Part shown: piece by piece, positions 12,787 to 24,849 of the stretch
How the letters are laid out: each line of letters opens with the position of its first letter
Numbering within the stretch: position 1 is the stretch's first letter
Assembly: GCA_002633005.1 (NCBI GenBank)
Contig: NMRA01000046.1
Location: 810,144-870,143 of the forward strand
Length of the DNA stretch: 60,000 nucleotides
DNA from: Phoronis australis
Lineage: Eukaryota; Phoronida; Phoronidae
Reading direction: 5' to 3'
Made by a program: the position numbers and the translations under genes
The notes under the pieces: model-generated
Database searches by the model: none
What the model was told of the DNA's origin: nothing
The model's input: only the letters and a program-made list of their open reading frames with translations

Positions 12787-12999
12787 TGAGCACTGGAATA
12801 GTTCTGGCTTCCAAGGCCGCCCACATCAATTTCTGAATCTATGAAGGTATCGTGTGTGCCTGTGCGGGTGTGGGTGCGTGTGCGTGTTTTAACGCTGCAC
12901 AGAGGTACCTAATCCTGGGTAAACGAGGTTTGAAACGTCATGAATTGCCAAGCGATGCAGTATAACCTGTACAAAACTTAACGATGTATTGTACTGGTG

Positions 13000-15267
13000 T
13001 TCACTTGTAGTATAAGCGCAGCGCTGCATCTTACCAATAACTAAAGGAAGTCAATGCAGTCAGGAACTTGACTGTCAGTATTTCGGCTTGCTGGAACCAG
13101 ACCAAGTGTTGAATATTTGAAAACTTACACATGTCCAGGACAGTTTTATGTTAGTCATATATCCGCTGTTAACGCTACATTAACTATATAGTGTTGTGAT
13201 AGTAGCACAATTTGCTAATTTACGGACTGAGATCTGTATAGCGCTGTTAGTAGCTAGTAACACTATCTGCAGCTATAGTTTAGTTATAGACCATACTCCG
13301 AATTAAGTTCATGACACATCATTGTACCAGTCAAAGCTAAAAAACCTGACTCCACGGGTGCGGCCCATATAAGTCCGGAACCTCATCCTTGGGCACTTTT
13401 ACATTGCTGTATTTTACGATTCTCGTTACTCATGATTGTTTTTTCCTTCCTTCAGGACAAAAGCTGTCTTATGCGGCTTATTGCGTCTTTAAAATAGACA
13501 ACTCATCTGGTAATGACGTTCCATTGATGGTGAGGTTGTGACAACGCACGTACCCTAAATCCGGGCGCGGCGGGTGGCCCCTGTCTGAGTAAACTGCCCC
13601 GCCGGGGTGTCCACGGACCCTGGAAAGTTTGATGAAAAGTACCTACCACATAGCTCCAACATTGACCACCAAAATAGGTTGTGTATTACTTTTTACAGTT
13701 AACAGTAACAATGCTTTCATTTCTTTTATTTGATATTCTGGAGCCAATCAAAAGTCTAATTCGGGATTCGCGATCACAGTTTTTTGGCATTTGGGACCCC
13801 CTCAGTTCAGGTATGACATTTGCTAAGTGAACTCTGGTGATTGATTCTGACAGCCTGATATCCAGTTAATCCATACAAGCATTTTCAGGACAATCCAATG
13901 CTTAATTTTGAAGTGACAGGACTCTCCAAAATCTGAAAAAATCACAGTTTCAATTCGCGAGATCAATAAGGGGCGTGGCGCCCAATAGGGCCACATCTCG
14001 GAGACCCTTTGACTTGGGTGAATGTGAATAAAGTTTTACAGGTAATCATTGTGTATCATGATTAACATCTCAGTAAATTTTCATACAATTCTGAGATGGT
14101 GACCTTGACACCCTCTGGGTGATTTCATGTGGAATGACCCTAGGCCTGACATCTATAGTTAAAACTACAGTACGACTCCAGCCATAATAAATACAGTAGT
14201 AAGGAATTTATTGCTCGTGTTATATACGCAGACGCCGTTGGTGTTGGTTGTTGGTGTTGGTGACTCTGTGGGGTGTCGGAAATCTCGATCACTGGTGTGC
14301 TACTTGGTGATAACCGGAGGAGTAGCAACTGGGGACTTGGGTGGTATTGTTTTCTTCCTCCCGGATGACTACAAAAGTATACGTTTCCAACTGTCACTGT
14401 TTTTTTCGCATACGATAAGTAAACTTCAGCAAAACCCAAAAAATCAGCGTAATTGTTTGGTAATTCACAAATTGCAACTATCCTGGTCCTAACTTCTCAG
14501 TGTAAGCACAACTTTTGTTTTGTATGGGCTTGCTGAGAAAACGCGAGAACTAAAAACCAAGTACTAATTTAATTAAGCTTACACGTTGGCATTTGCTTTT
14601 GAAAGTGTAGCCGAAACTCTAGTGTCCCGTTTTGCACAGACCCTCTAGAGGTTGGGGGCCCTACACGCTATCCGTGACGTCACATTGTGAGGCCCGGGAA
14701 CCAGGTTACCGAAACTCTTGCAGTCCATGGAACTCTGCCCTGGCGGAGTTACACGACGGTAGACAGACTACGGTGGGCGAGGCCTAACCTAGACTGGGAA
14801 TCTGATTCTGTCAAATGATTGGTCACAAAAATGACGTCGAGTAACTCGTAGCGTAGAGTACGCTGGTCTTAGGTAGTCCCGGCAGCACTGAGACCTTATC
14901 CTGCATACTGCACATTTGTCTTCATATTGCACTGTCTATAGGGTAATTTGAATAACTCCTTGTGTACCAGATACATAATAATAAGAACAAATAAAATATG
15001 TTTTATTGATGTAGCACTTTTAAATGCGAAGTAACGACATATCTAGCTAGCCAACTCGCGTGATATGACTTTTCCTAATCCGAAGTCAGAAAGGAACTTG
15101 GTTGTACGAAGACGAGCATAGCCGCGATTGTCTATACTACCAGTAAGACATTAGTACGGAGTGATGCCGGGGACTGAGTTGACCTAAGCGAAGAAAACGT
15201 TAACCTTTATTGCCCAAAACGGTGGAAATTCTTCCCCATGTCAGTTTTGAACGTGCTTAAAGCCAAT
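13000..15267. other. Intergenic stretch, no gene supported
   Basis: I find no protein-coding exon or RNA gene. A short GTT/GGT-rich tract occurs near 14,230-14,265. Some GC-rich patches (13,560-13,620 and 14,640-14,700) stand out from the AT-rich background and look like old repeat fragments. Confidence 0.45.
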
Positions 15268-15660
15268 GGGCGTTTATTCGGAAAAATATGCCAAATAAAT
15301 GTTTATTTGGTGTTACAACTTCAAGGGTCCAGATACTGGGGCGTTTATTCGAAAAATGTCCTCTAAAATCCCACTCAGCGTCAACTTTTAGTCTCAAATT
15401 CATTTTTCTGGAGCATTTATCATTTATAAAAACGAAAAACTGTTGGCGAACTACGCATGTATTAACATAAAATTAAAAAACACAGTTTTATGTAAAAACT
15501 GTCAGTCAGGAAACTTCTTAAGCGTACGTGTATTGGCCATGCTGGCATCACCAAAACTATGACTTTCCGTGTGCACGCTCCTCTTTTCCGAATAAACGTC
15601 CGCGTATTTGTTTGGTGTTAATAAAACTCCTGAAAATTTTCATTTTCCGAATACACGCCC
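15268..15660. mobile_element. MITE-like inverted repeat with GGGCGTTTATTCGG ends
   Basis: The left end GGGCGTTTATTCGGAAAAAT matches the reverse complement of the right end (ATTTTCCGAATACACGCCC) with one mismatch. A second inner pair of the same motif is found near 15,340 and 15,587, so the element has doubled ends. The interior is non-coding. The target duplication is not clear. Confidence 0.6.
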
Positions 15661-15799
15661 ATGGACTTATCTACGGAAAATCCCGGTACCAAAATTTTTT
15701 TGTCGGGACGGAGACGGAAATTTGTGCCGGAGTAAAGAAATGTTGTGAGACATGAACTTATGAAGACTTGCCGGGTTGCAGGGTGGATTTCATAATTAC

Positions 15800-17583
15800 C
15801 ACAGTACTGTTCCTAGTGGCTGGTGGACGGGCTCAGTTCAAATCTACATTTCACCCTGTCAACCTCTCTAAAAAACGAAAATCGAGCAAGGCTTTTTATT
15901 CTCATAAAATCGGTATTAGTCGTTACTAAGGCCAGTCGTTACTAAGGCCAGTCGATTTTCATTTTTGCCGTCAAATAAAGGTAGCTCATCATGCGAAATG
16001 CAGCTTTAACTGAAGTTCTGAAATAAGGCTTTGTATCAGATTTTGGAAAAAAATGAACCAGTTTCTCACTAACTATTTTCATGAATACTCGTCGGAGGCA
16101 CTGTACTGGACGATCAATTTGGAAAATGTTCCGTCATTCACTAGTTAAAGACACTTCATGATTGATTGCCTTGTCCTATACCTGGAAATTCATGGCTCAC
16201 CCTTAGTGGTGGGATTTCGTTTCACTTGAGTAATGACTGATGCGGACATTACCCGAATCTGCGCTTTGTTCCCTGCTTTCTTCAGGCCCACGCGTCGGGT
16301 CGTGGGTGTCCCGCCTTATACAGGTGAACTCGTGATCCGAATCATGAATTCAGTCACAGTGCTTTCAGGAAATGACAATTTTTGTTAACTTTGAGCGACT
16401 TCAAATGGATGTAAGTTTGTGAAGTTATTTCTATATATTTCCAAAAGACAGTCAAACAGTGATTGGGAAATAATAAATTAGTCAGAGACATTGCTCCCAG
16501 ATTGCGTGTTCCGACAGCCCAACAATAGCACGGAGGTGACCCAAGCGTGATGCAATCGTAATCCAGAGGTCAAAAATGACGTGGGCAATTCTGAGTAAGA
16601 CGCCAATCCAATAATTTTCCGTGAAAAATAGTGCTTAGGTTTTACATAACAACCAACAGTCAAAAGCTACATCAATGCCCATATCAATTTTGATCGTTTG
16701 TCGACGATCAAAATTCATTTGTCTGAACATTTTAGTAGTTATTTATCTTGCTCGCAACGCGTTGTTAGTGTACTGCGACAACAGCTGCGTAGTGATACAC
16801 CCTATACTTCCCGAACCGGTTAACTGAGGTGATTCACAGCAGTATGGCTCACGGAAGAATGGGTGCTTTTCGTCATTAGTGTGTTCCAAATTGTCTTTCC
16901 GAAGGGTTCGTGGCGATCCTTCACTGTGTTAAGGATACGTGTTGTGTGAATTGAACCTTTATGGACTAGTCTGGATTTTTTCAAGCAAAAACCCCATTTC
17001 CAAGTGTAGAAAGTTCGCTGTTTTTGCGTTGACAAAGAACTTTCGACGGAGTCGAGTTGACAGGTCGTTTCGTCATACGTGTGCAATTTGTGTGGGACCT
17101 CGTGAAGTGTTCTGGAACTCGTTGATTTGAAAGGAACATTTGAACACAATGAATTCAGACTTACGTATTCGTAAGAGGGATTCTGTGGTGTAAAGTTGTA
17201 GGTAAACGACAGCCCGAAATTTCGTAGGCGTATATATTTATTGCGAACTTCTGAAACAACGCTGAAACGTCACAGTCTCGCACTGTCATAAGTCACAACT
17301 CATATCTGTGTTTATCAAGGACGTGCAAACGACTGTCGTATGAGAAAGGAATCTTATTTTTATACGTTAACTTTTGACTGATTTTTTGTCGTATTCCAAG
17401 GAAACGAGTATCTCATTGTTGCTCAATTTAAGTGAATGGTGCTAATACCTGAACAGGTGACAAAATCCCCACTCGTGGAACAAAGGTTGAGAGAGAAACA
17501 AAGAACTTAAACCTGTGTGAAAGGGTTAGAGACTGTCATCTTTTAGTTTGTCTGTGATAATTATTTTTCGCAATTGACTTTTG
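15800..17583. other. Upstream region of Tribbles, no coding exon seen
   Basis: This stretch should contain the Tribbles promoter and 5' UTR. No strong TATA box or known motif is obvious. The only sharp structure is a perfect hairpin at 16686-16715. Short overlapping open frames on both strands near 16.8-17.1 kb look like chance. Confidence 0.4.
16686..16715. repeat. Perfect 12-bp palindromic hairpin
   Basis: AATTTTGATCGT at 16686-16697 is followed by a 6-base loop TTGTCG and its exact complement at 16704-16715. It is about 900 bp upstream of the Tribbles start codon. It could be a MITE remnant or chance. Confidence 0.7.
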
Positions 17584-17613
17584 TGAGGAATTTTAATTGA
17601 ACATTGTGTTTCA

Positions 17614-20600
17614 ATGAGTCGGTATCGTTCTCGACCAAGATCTCTCATAATTACAAGTGGTCCACGAAAACATGTGGACTTCGATCCGCCACCAAATGTT
17701 GGTAACTTGAGTCCGAATTTGCAACCTAACAGTCCTCCGACTTTCCCACAGTCAGGAAATCATGAAGTCTTGCGTATTGGAAAATATTTGCTTACAGAAG
17801 AAGTGGAAAGGAGTAGCCTATATGTAAAATACACAAGTATAAATACAATTACTCAGGAAGAACTAATATGTAAAGTAAGTACCTTTAAAATTGATGATTT
17901 TGCTTTCATGCATTTCATTAGAAATATGGTATCCAGGAAATTAGCTTTTTAAGTTTCTTATGTGTTGCATTTGGTATTAAATTTTAATAAACAATGCTAA
18001 ATGTTACACGATTTTGTTGTTTCAAAAATGTTGAATTCTTTTACCGTGTTAAGTTGAGATCGGTGATATTGGAATAATCGGAAATTGTTTTCTTTGTTAC
18101 AAATCATACTGATGTAAAAATGTCATTTTTGCAGGAGTTCAGTATACAGACTTACAGAGACTCGATGTCAGCATATTGGAGTGTCGACTGTCACGAAAAT
18201 ATAAATGAAATTGTTGAGATACTTCTGGGACAAACAAAGGCTTACATATTCTTTGAGAAAAACTATGGTGATTTGCATTCATATGTGCGGAGCAAAAAGC
18301 GTTTGAAAGATGAAGAAGCCAAAAGACTGTTCAAACAAATAGTTGCTGCTGTATATCACTGTCACAGCCGAGGACTAGTACTACGTGACCTCAAGCTTCG
18401 CAAGTTTTTGTTCAAAGACCCACAAAGGTTTGTATTTTTTTAGATTCTTCCATTCTGGTGGCTGAGCTATTTTTTTCTAGTGAATATCGCTAAGAAATTT
18501 GAGCTGTTAAGATTCACATATTTGTTTCCACTGACGTAGGTTGTAGGTTGGAAGTCGGTAACCTTGTTATGATGAATCAGACTGATTTGTGAGTGGGAAT
18601 TGGTGAAGCAGTATAGTATGTAAAATGCTCAGAAATTGCAAAAAATTATTTCCCAAAATGATTGGTGTATAATGTTTGGGTAGTTAAAGCATTTTTTTTT
18701 CTGTGAACATGTTATTATCATGTTCCCAGTAAAGCTGCACTTCAAATACTGGTATAATGAGAGTAAACAGTTTTTGTTCAATGTAAACCGTTCGTGATGA
18801 CGTAGCATTTCATAACACCATCTCTGGAATGACTGGTCAGAAGAGTGCAACATTTTAGTCGAGTCATGCTATGGCATATGCTGAGTCAGCAAATTATACT
18901 TGTTGATCCTAAGCATGAGGTTGCATAATATTCAATGAAATGTTTACAAATGTCAAAGGCCACTTTAATGCGACCAGAAAGATTTTATGTGGGGGTGGGG
19001 AGATGCTAAGTCTTTAGTTCATTGGTATCCTGCAGGGCTCGACGCTATTAAAATCGCCAGGTCGCATTTTGCGACCTAGCCAAAATCCCAGGTCGCATTT
19101 TCAAAATCCAGCTCGCATTCGTAAATGCCAGGTCGCAAAATTTTCCCGCCATTTTTACGCGCCAAAATAGATTTTTTAGATCATCGAGAAAATGTTTAGA
19201 TTATGCTCTTACCTGCAGCGTTAGATACCCACAAATTTTGGATCTCAGAATTGACTTCATTCATGCATGTAGGGCCTTACTGTTCTTCACGACCGCCATT
19301 GAAAGACTCTAGAGCGCAGGGCAAGTTGCCGACGTAAAAGTTGAATCAGTGCTCTCTAACTGACTTGTGCATTCGAGTAGCTAAATTTGCGATGTGAAAA
19401 GGGAGAAAATGCCCGTTGAAAAAGCATCCAGGATTTTGTTAGATCTGGCCTGCTACTGGTTGTCATCCAAGTCGTTAACGATTCAAACTAACTAACTCGG
19501 GTAATGGCGAGTTTGCTTCTCAATACCTTTCAAGTACGGGAAAAATAGGTCAGTCACAAAACGACACACATGTCACTAGTGTTAACTTGCTTTCCGAGGT
19601 ATAAAACAAAGCCGGGATTTGGTTTTTACATATTGTGAAAAGACGTTTTTGAAAACTGAAGTTGTGTAAAATGAAAGTGACACACCATATAAGCTGCGTG
19701 TCAATTTTAAACCACACGCTGTCGTTTGTTGTGCTATCATGGGCGCTAGCTTGAAGTGTGGGCGCTTAATTTGAAATTCTCAAAATTTAAGGGGGGACTT
19801 TTAATAGATCAGTGAGCGCTTATTATGAAACACTTTAAAGGTAGGGAGTAGGCTTGTACGTGAGCATAGTCGTTAACCTCAGTGTTTGCGGTAATAAGAT
19901 ATTAAAACCCTACAATGGTAAGAAACGTTATAATAATACGATTTTGCGAGGCAAACTCCATCTAGTAGGGTTGACTTTCTGGATATCGTTACCACCTACA
20001 TTGTACCCTTTTTAGCCACCCGGAATGAGTTTGTTTTTAACTGCCCGCTTCAGCCGGAACAAGGTTGTTTCTATAGGAGTCTGAACATTTTACGGCGACG
20101 GTGGCTCGGGGAGCNNNNNNNNNNNNNNNNNNNNNNNNNNNNNNNNNNNNNNNNNNNNNNNNNNNNNNNNNNNNNNNNNNNNNNNNNNNNNNNNNNNNNN
20201 NNNNNNNNNNNNNNNNNNNNNNNNNNNNNNNNNNNNNNNNNNNNNNNNNNNNNNNNNNNNNNNNNNNNNNNNNNNNNNNNNNNNNNNNNNNNNNNNNNNN
20301 NNNNNNNNNNNNNNNNNNNNNNNNNNNNNNNNNNNNNNNNNNNNNNNNNNNNNNNNNNNNNNNNNNNNNNNNNNNNNNNNNNNNNNNNNNNNNNNNNNNN
20401 NNNNNNNNNNNNNNNNNNNNNNNNNNNNNNNNNNNNNNNNNNNNNNNNNNNNNNNNNNNNNNNNNNNNNNNNNNNNNNNNNNNNNNNNNNNNNNNNNNNN
20501 NNNNNNNNNNNNNNNNNNNNNNNNNNNNNNNNNNNNNNNNNNNNNNNNNNNNNNNNNNNNNNNNNNNNNNNNNNNNNNNNNNNNNNNNNNNNNNNNNNNN

Positions 20601-23600
20601 NNNNNNNNTTTTAATAAAACATTGGTGTAGACCAAGACTTTTACAATGCTATCAACCAAGGGTGAGCATAGCAACATTGTATATACTTTGTATATACATT
20701 GTATATTTCTTCCTGCTTTGAAAAAAGAGCCCCCACTGTGAGCCTTCAGAGGCTTCCTAGTAATCATTACAATGTGTGTGTCCAAACTTGAAAGGTTCCT
20801 ATTGACAGTGGGCGTCCAAATGATACATTGGGCGTCCTTGCCAGGGCGTCTATTTTAGTGCTGGGGCGTCCATTTGGACGCCCAGGACGTACGCTGCATG
20901 AAGGCCTGGTTGGAGGTTGATTTCCTGGTATGATTGGTTAACCTACACACATTACATGTGAGGGTTGGAGGTTGATTTCCTGGTGTGTGCTTGGATAACC
21001 TGAGGTTCTTCATTTATTGAATGTGAAACAAGTTGACATTTTGGTTAGATTGATCCTTTGATAAATATGAATGAAAATGACCACATTTCAGTCCATGCAT
21101 TATGTCTAGGACCAATATCTCAGATTATGTGAATGATTCAATCATGGTTTAATTGATAAGGTAATATTATGATTGACATTTGACAATTCGCAATAGGTTG
21201 GCTGTGTTCACGAAAAATTAGCACACAGGATTTTTTTGTTGAACTTCATGCTTTATTCACAGTAATTTTTTTGTTTTCCAATTCGCCAAACAGATCTTAG
21301 TTGTTGATATGAAACACCTTTTTAGGAAATAAACTGGTTTATAGTCTTTAGCTGCATTTACACCGGAGATAGTTGTTTCGAATCAACTAACAAGGAACAG
21401 CTGATTGGGCACAAATGTGTGTGTGAGCACAACTGATACGGAGCAAGTTGACACTGCGGCGGCCATTTTTACACTGGTTTGAGAGGTAGAGCGAGTTGCA
21501 CTTGATCAGTTTTCTCCAATATCAATTACATGTCTAAACACAAACTGGGGCAAAGCTGAAGGATCATCTCTGTTACGCTTGTGTAATAGTGTAGATTTGA
21601 GTGATTCACTTGCATTCCATGCAGAATGGATGTTCGATATGGTTTATGCAAGCATGTACAGACAGTCTTCGTTTAAATTACTCGTGCTGATCCACTTTGC
21701 AATCAAATGTCGTGTAAGTGCATTTAAAGTGGAGCAAGTCCAATCGTTACTACTTGCAACGTATGAACTGCACCCCGTGTAAAAACAGTTTAAACTTCTG
21801 ATTTCTTTTGTTGGCTCTTGATTCTGTGAATAGAAAATCTCATGTAGTGGTAGTGGCAGTGGCAGTGATAGTAGTGTTCAACAAAGGCTGCCATAAGGTG
21901 CCATGTCAAGGTGACCTGCATTTATCCTTTATTTGAACTTGTGCTCTGGTTATTAACCTGCTAATGAAGAACTTCCAGTGAAGACTTTTATGGTTTCGCG
22001 AATATGTGTTTCCATTATTCCAAAGAGTTTGTGAAGGTTGTTTTTGTTATAGTTTCGTGGATGCAACAACACTTGAGATAGTTGTTTATCTCATGGTAGT
22101 GTGGAGGTAGTGATACGTCATATAGCTTACATCACCTACAACTGCTGATGAAAGTTATTATGTATTAGGGATGAACACTCATCACCACCATGGCAAGTGC
22201 ATTTTATTCTTACACAGAGGCTTGCTGTCTTGTCAGTGCTGTGATTAATTAGTACATCCTGTCGCAGAAGCCTTGGGGATTCCTTCTACAGGAAATGTCA
22301 TATGAAGCTTGCCAACTAAAATAATTGGCTGTTTTTGCAGACCAGTGCTGGCGGCTAGTCAGCTATTGGATTTTATGCACCATAAAAAGCAAATGTTGAT
22401 GGAAATACCACTGGTGCCTCGTTGGCATTTAAGCTATGCAAATAATTTTAATGTGAGTGCATTGATTTTGGGTGGATTGTTAACATTCTGACATCATTCC
22501 CAGCTATGTGTATTGCGTTATCCTTGTACCTTTTTTACTGGTAGTTGGTTGCCTACCAGAACAGAAATTGTTACAGTTAATTGGGTAATATTCACTTTCA
22601 TACTAATATTGGGGAGTTACCGTTTTTATGAATGGTTTAATTTCAGTCCTGCATCGAAGTTAACAGCGCCAGTTAACTTTGCAGTAAATAGGTGTACTTA
22701 ATAGCGGAGTGTCAATGGTGCGGTGCGGTATGAACAGTCAACTTTGGTCTCATCAAAGTTATCGCCAGTGGCCACTGTTATTGTCAACAATTAGAGGGCT
22801 GTGTTGTCACTAATTGTTGCTTATATTTTGCTCACCAATCAAATTCGAAATAAGTTTTATGTTAGCAGTTTAGCACACGTAAATGTTCTAATATGGTCAC
22901 ATTAAAAAAATTTTAGCATGCATGGGATGCATGTGATTACTTTGATGATGATAGCGTCACCTACCATTTACTTCAATAGAATTAAATACTGAAGGTGGTG
23001 GTATGAACAATTCAACTAAATTCGCAGTTTACCCTGATGCTCCGCTCATTCTGGAGATAAGTTAGTATGAAAGGGTCTTTAGTTGTGAGTTGATCAGTCC
23101 TGTTTACATAAAGCATTATATGGAACTGGATCAGCAAGGAAGTCAGTTCCGGGTTTTCTGGTTTGTGGATGCTTGGGGTTTACAACTACAAAAGCCAAAG
23201 CCATTGTAGAATTCCAACTATTATGTCAATGACAATTTGTAGATACAGCACAAATTGTGCAAGGGTTACAAATGGTCATCTGTTGCTGTCCTATAAATGC
23301 ATCATTATAGATGTCCTAGATTTTGAAAAACAGTATGATGTGGCTGATGCCCCTTATTTAATGGAGGAAATTGGTTCTCAAAATGTGGGACTCCCTGTAA
23401 GTGGCTATTACCATTTATTGCTTAAGAGCCAAGAAATAATAGGACATCTACAGTAAGATCTGAGACTTGGCTTCTCAGATACAGTTTTCTAGTAAATTGT
23501 GTTTTCCCATCTGCACTTATTGAATTTTCTGAGTACTAAATCCAAACAGGATATGGTGACTTGCTGTTATCAGTGTTGTTTACAAACTAAACCTGGGTGA

Positions 23601-24230
23601 CCTTTGAGTATAATGTGGATGGTAATGGGGTATTTTCAGAGATGTCACTCAGAAGTTGGCTTAATCATGTTAATCCCTCTACTGTGGTGTTCATACTGAG
23701 ATTGAGATGGATTGATTTCACAGTAAAACCAGTATAATCTTTATTAATTTCATTTCAGGACCCAATTGGTGTTAGATGGGTTAGAAGACGCTAGTGTTCT
23801 AGAAAATGAGCAGGATGATGGAATGTCAGATAAACATGGCTGCCCTGCTTATGTGAGTCCGGAAATCTTGCAGAACAGCGATCGCTACTCTGGTAGAGCT
23901 GCTGATTCCTGGAGCCTCGGTGTTGTTCTCTACACCATGTTAATAGGAAGATATCCATTTCATGACTCAGAGCCTGGCGCTCTGTTCAATAAAATCCGCC
24001 GCGGACAGTACACTGTGCCAGAGTCTGTGTCTACGAAAGCCAAGTGTTTGATCCGTAGCTTGCTGAGGCTTGTGCCGTCCCAACGCTTTACTGCTGAGCA
24101 AGTTCTTCAACATCCCTGGTTCCATTGCAAGTCATTAATGACAGCCAAACCTCGTCTAGATTCCAAAGACATGGACCAAACTGTGCCAGATATCTTTAAT
24201 GGTGCAGAAGATGCATCACTCTTCTGTTGA
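17614..24230 (+). CDS. TRIB2: Tribbles pseudokinase (TRIB1/TRIB2-like)
   Basis: Coding exons: 17614-17874, 18135-18427, 23759-24230; phases 0 and 2 join exactly, giving 341 aa (human TRIB2 is 343). The ATG follows an in-frame TGA at 17584-17586. Residues 1-55 are low complexity and proline-rich, as in the family. The pseudokinase domain then runs from IGKYLL to HPWF (303-306). Degenerate features fit Tribbles: no glycine-rich loop, lysine in ELICK (K87), LRDLKLRK (170-177) in place of HRDLKPEN, and GLE (192-194) where active kinases have DFG. GCPAYVSPEIL and WSLGVVLYTMLIGRYPFHD are near-identical to vertebrate Tribbles. The C-terminal tail keeps DQTVPDIF (324-331), the COP1 ubiquitin-ligase docking motif. 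The protein is a scaffold that brings substrates such as C/EBP-type factors to COP1. Intron 2 is 5.3 kb, with an assembly gap. TRIB1 versus TRIB2 cannot be decided; a single pre-duplication Tribbles is likely. Confidence 0.95.
19034..19140. repeat. Possible DNA-transposon end with repeated GGTCGCA motifs
   Basis: The sequence starts CAGGGCTCGACGC, a form common at hAT-like termini. GGTCGCA-type motifs follow at 19060, 19091 and 19131, with a variant at 19111, and one forms a short palindrome with TGCGACC. A partner right end GTCGAGCCCTG is not seen in the window; it may lie in the nearby assembly gap or be lost. Confidence 0.4.
20115..20608. other. Assembly gap (494 N)
   Basis: Unresolved bases in Tribbles intron 2. 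The gap breaks repeat-rich DNA. Long open frames spanning it are artefacts of the N run. Coding exons of Tribbles are complete on either side, so no coding sequence need be missing. Confidence 0.99.
20809..20884. repeat. Cluster of GGGCGTCC motifs ending in a palindrome
   Basis: GGGCGTCC or close variants occur at 20810, 20830, 20844 and 20863. The last forms the palindrome GGGCGTCCATTTGGACGCCC. The layout mirrors the GGTCGCA cluster on the far side of the assembly gap, though the motif differs. It may be the end of a mobile element. Confidence 0.45.
21357..21783. mobile_element. Possible MITE with TTTACACSGG ends
   Basis: TTTACACCGG at 21357-21366 is matched by an inverted CCCGTGTAAA ending at 21783. 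Another TTTACACTGG lies inside near 21,468. The inverted match is short (about 9 of 10), so this is tentative. The open frame inside has no recognisable domain. Confidence 0.3.
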
Positions 24231-24813
24231 ATTGTAGATAGCACTTGAAAGACTGGTCCGATGTTAAATTAGTTGAAAATATTGAATTCTAAGTTATTCC
24301 AATAGATGAGTTAATGTTATGTGATTTTGTTTTGTGGTAGAAAATTGTAAATTTGTTTCCAGTGACATTTTCATTCTGTGTGTGTGTGTGTAAATAGAAT
24401 ATTTTGGAACATGGAACATTTAGAGTGATGCGCTGGAGGGTGTTTACTCTAGTGGAATTGATAGAAATTCTAGTACAATTGAGCACAGACTGCTTTTTGT
24501 GTGATAGCGTTGATTTGTGCAAGAAGTGGACCCTAGAAAATTAGGTTAACAGTGCTCCAATCTAAGCAGCTGTAGTTCTTGTAGTATTAGCTTGTCTGCT
24601 AGTTTTGTTGTTTTATTAGTTTTTAGGCTAACACTCTACCAACTTTCACATCTCTGTATAGTTCTTCATTGTAATTATTTGAGGATCTTTATTTTTAGGA
24701 GGTTGTAAATAATGTTTAATATGTTTTAATTGAGGGTGTTATGTTTCAGTTTGTTTTATTATGTTGTATAATATGAGTCCTGATATTTACAAACTATTTC
24801 ACATTGTTGACAC

Positions 24814-24819
24814 AATAAA
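24814..24819 (+). promoter_or_regulatory. Poly(A) signal of Tribbles
   Basis: A canonical AATAAA, followed at once by overlapping AATAAAA, lies about 585 nt after the Tribbles stop codon. The intervening 3' UTR is AT-rich with several ATTTA-like elements, consistent with an unstable mRNA as is usual for Tribbles genes. Confidence 0.7.
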
Positions 24820-24849
24820 AATAAAATTTAACAGTTTGATTTCTGTCAA

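Noticed and set aside
15800-15840. Possible tRNA or SINE head (A-box and B-box like motifs)
   Set aside because: Spacing is too short and no cloverleaf or tail could be drawn.
20090-20785. Open frames over 200 codons on both strands
   Set aside because: They consist mostly of N bases from the assembly gap.
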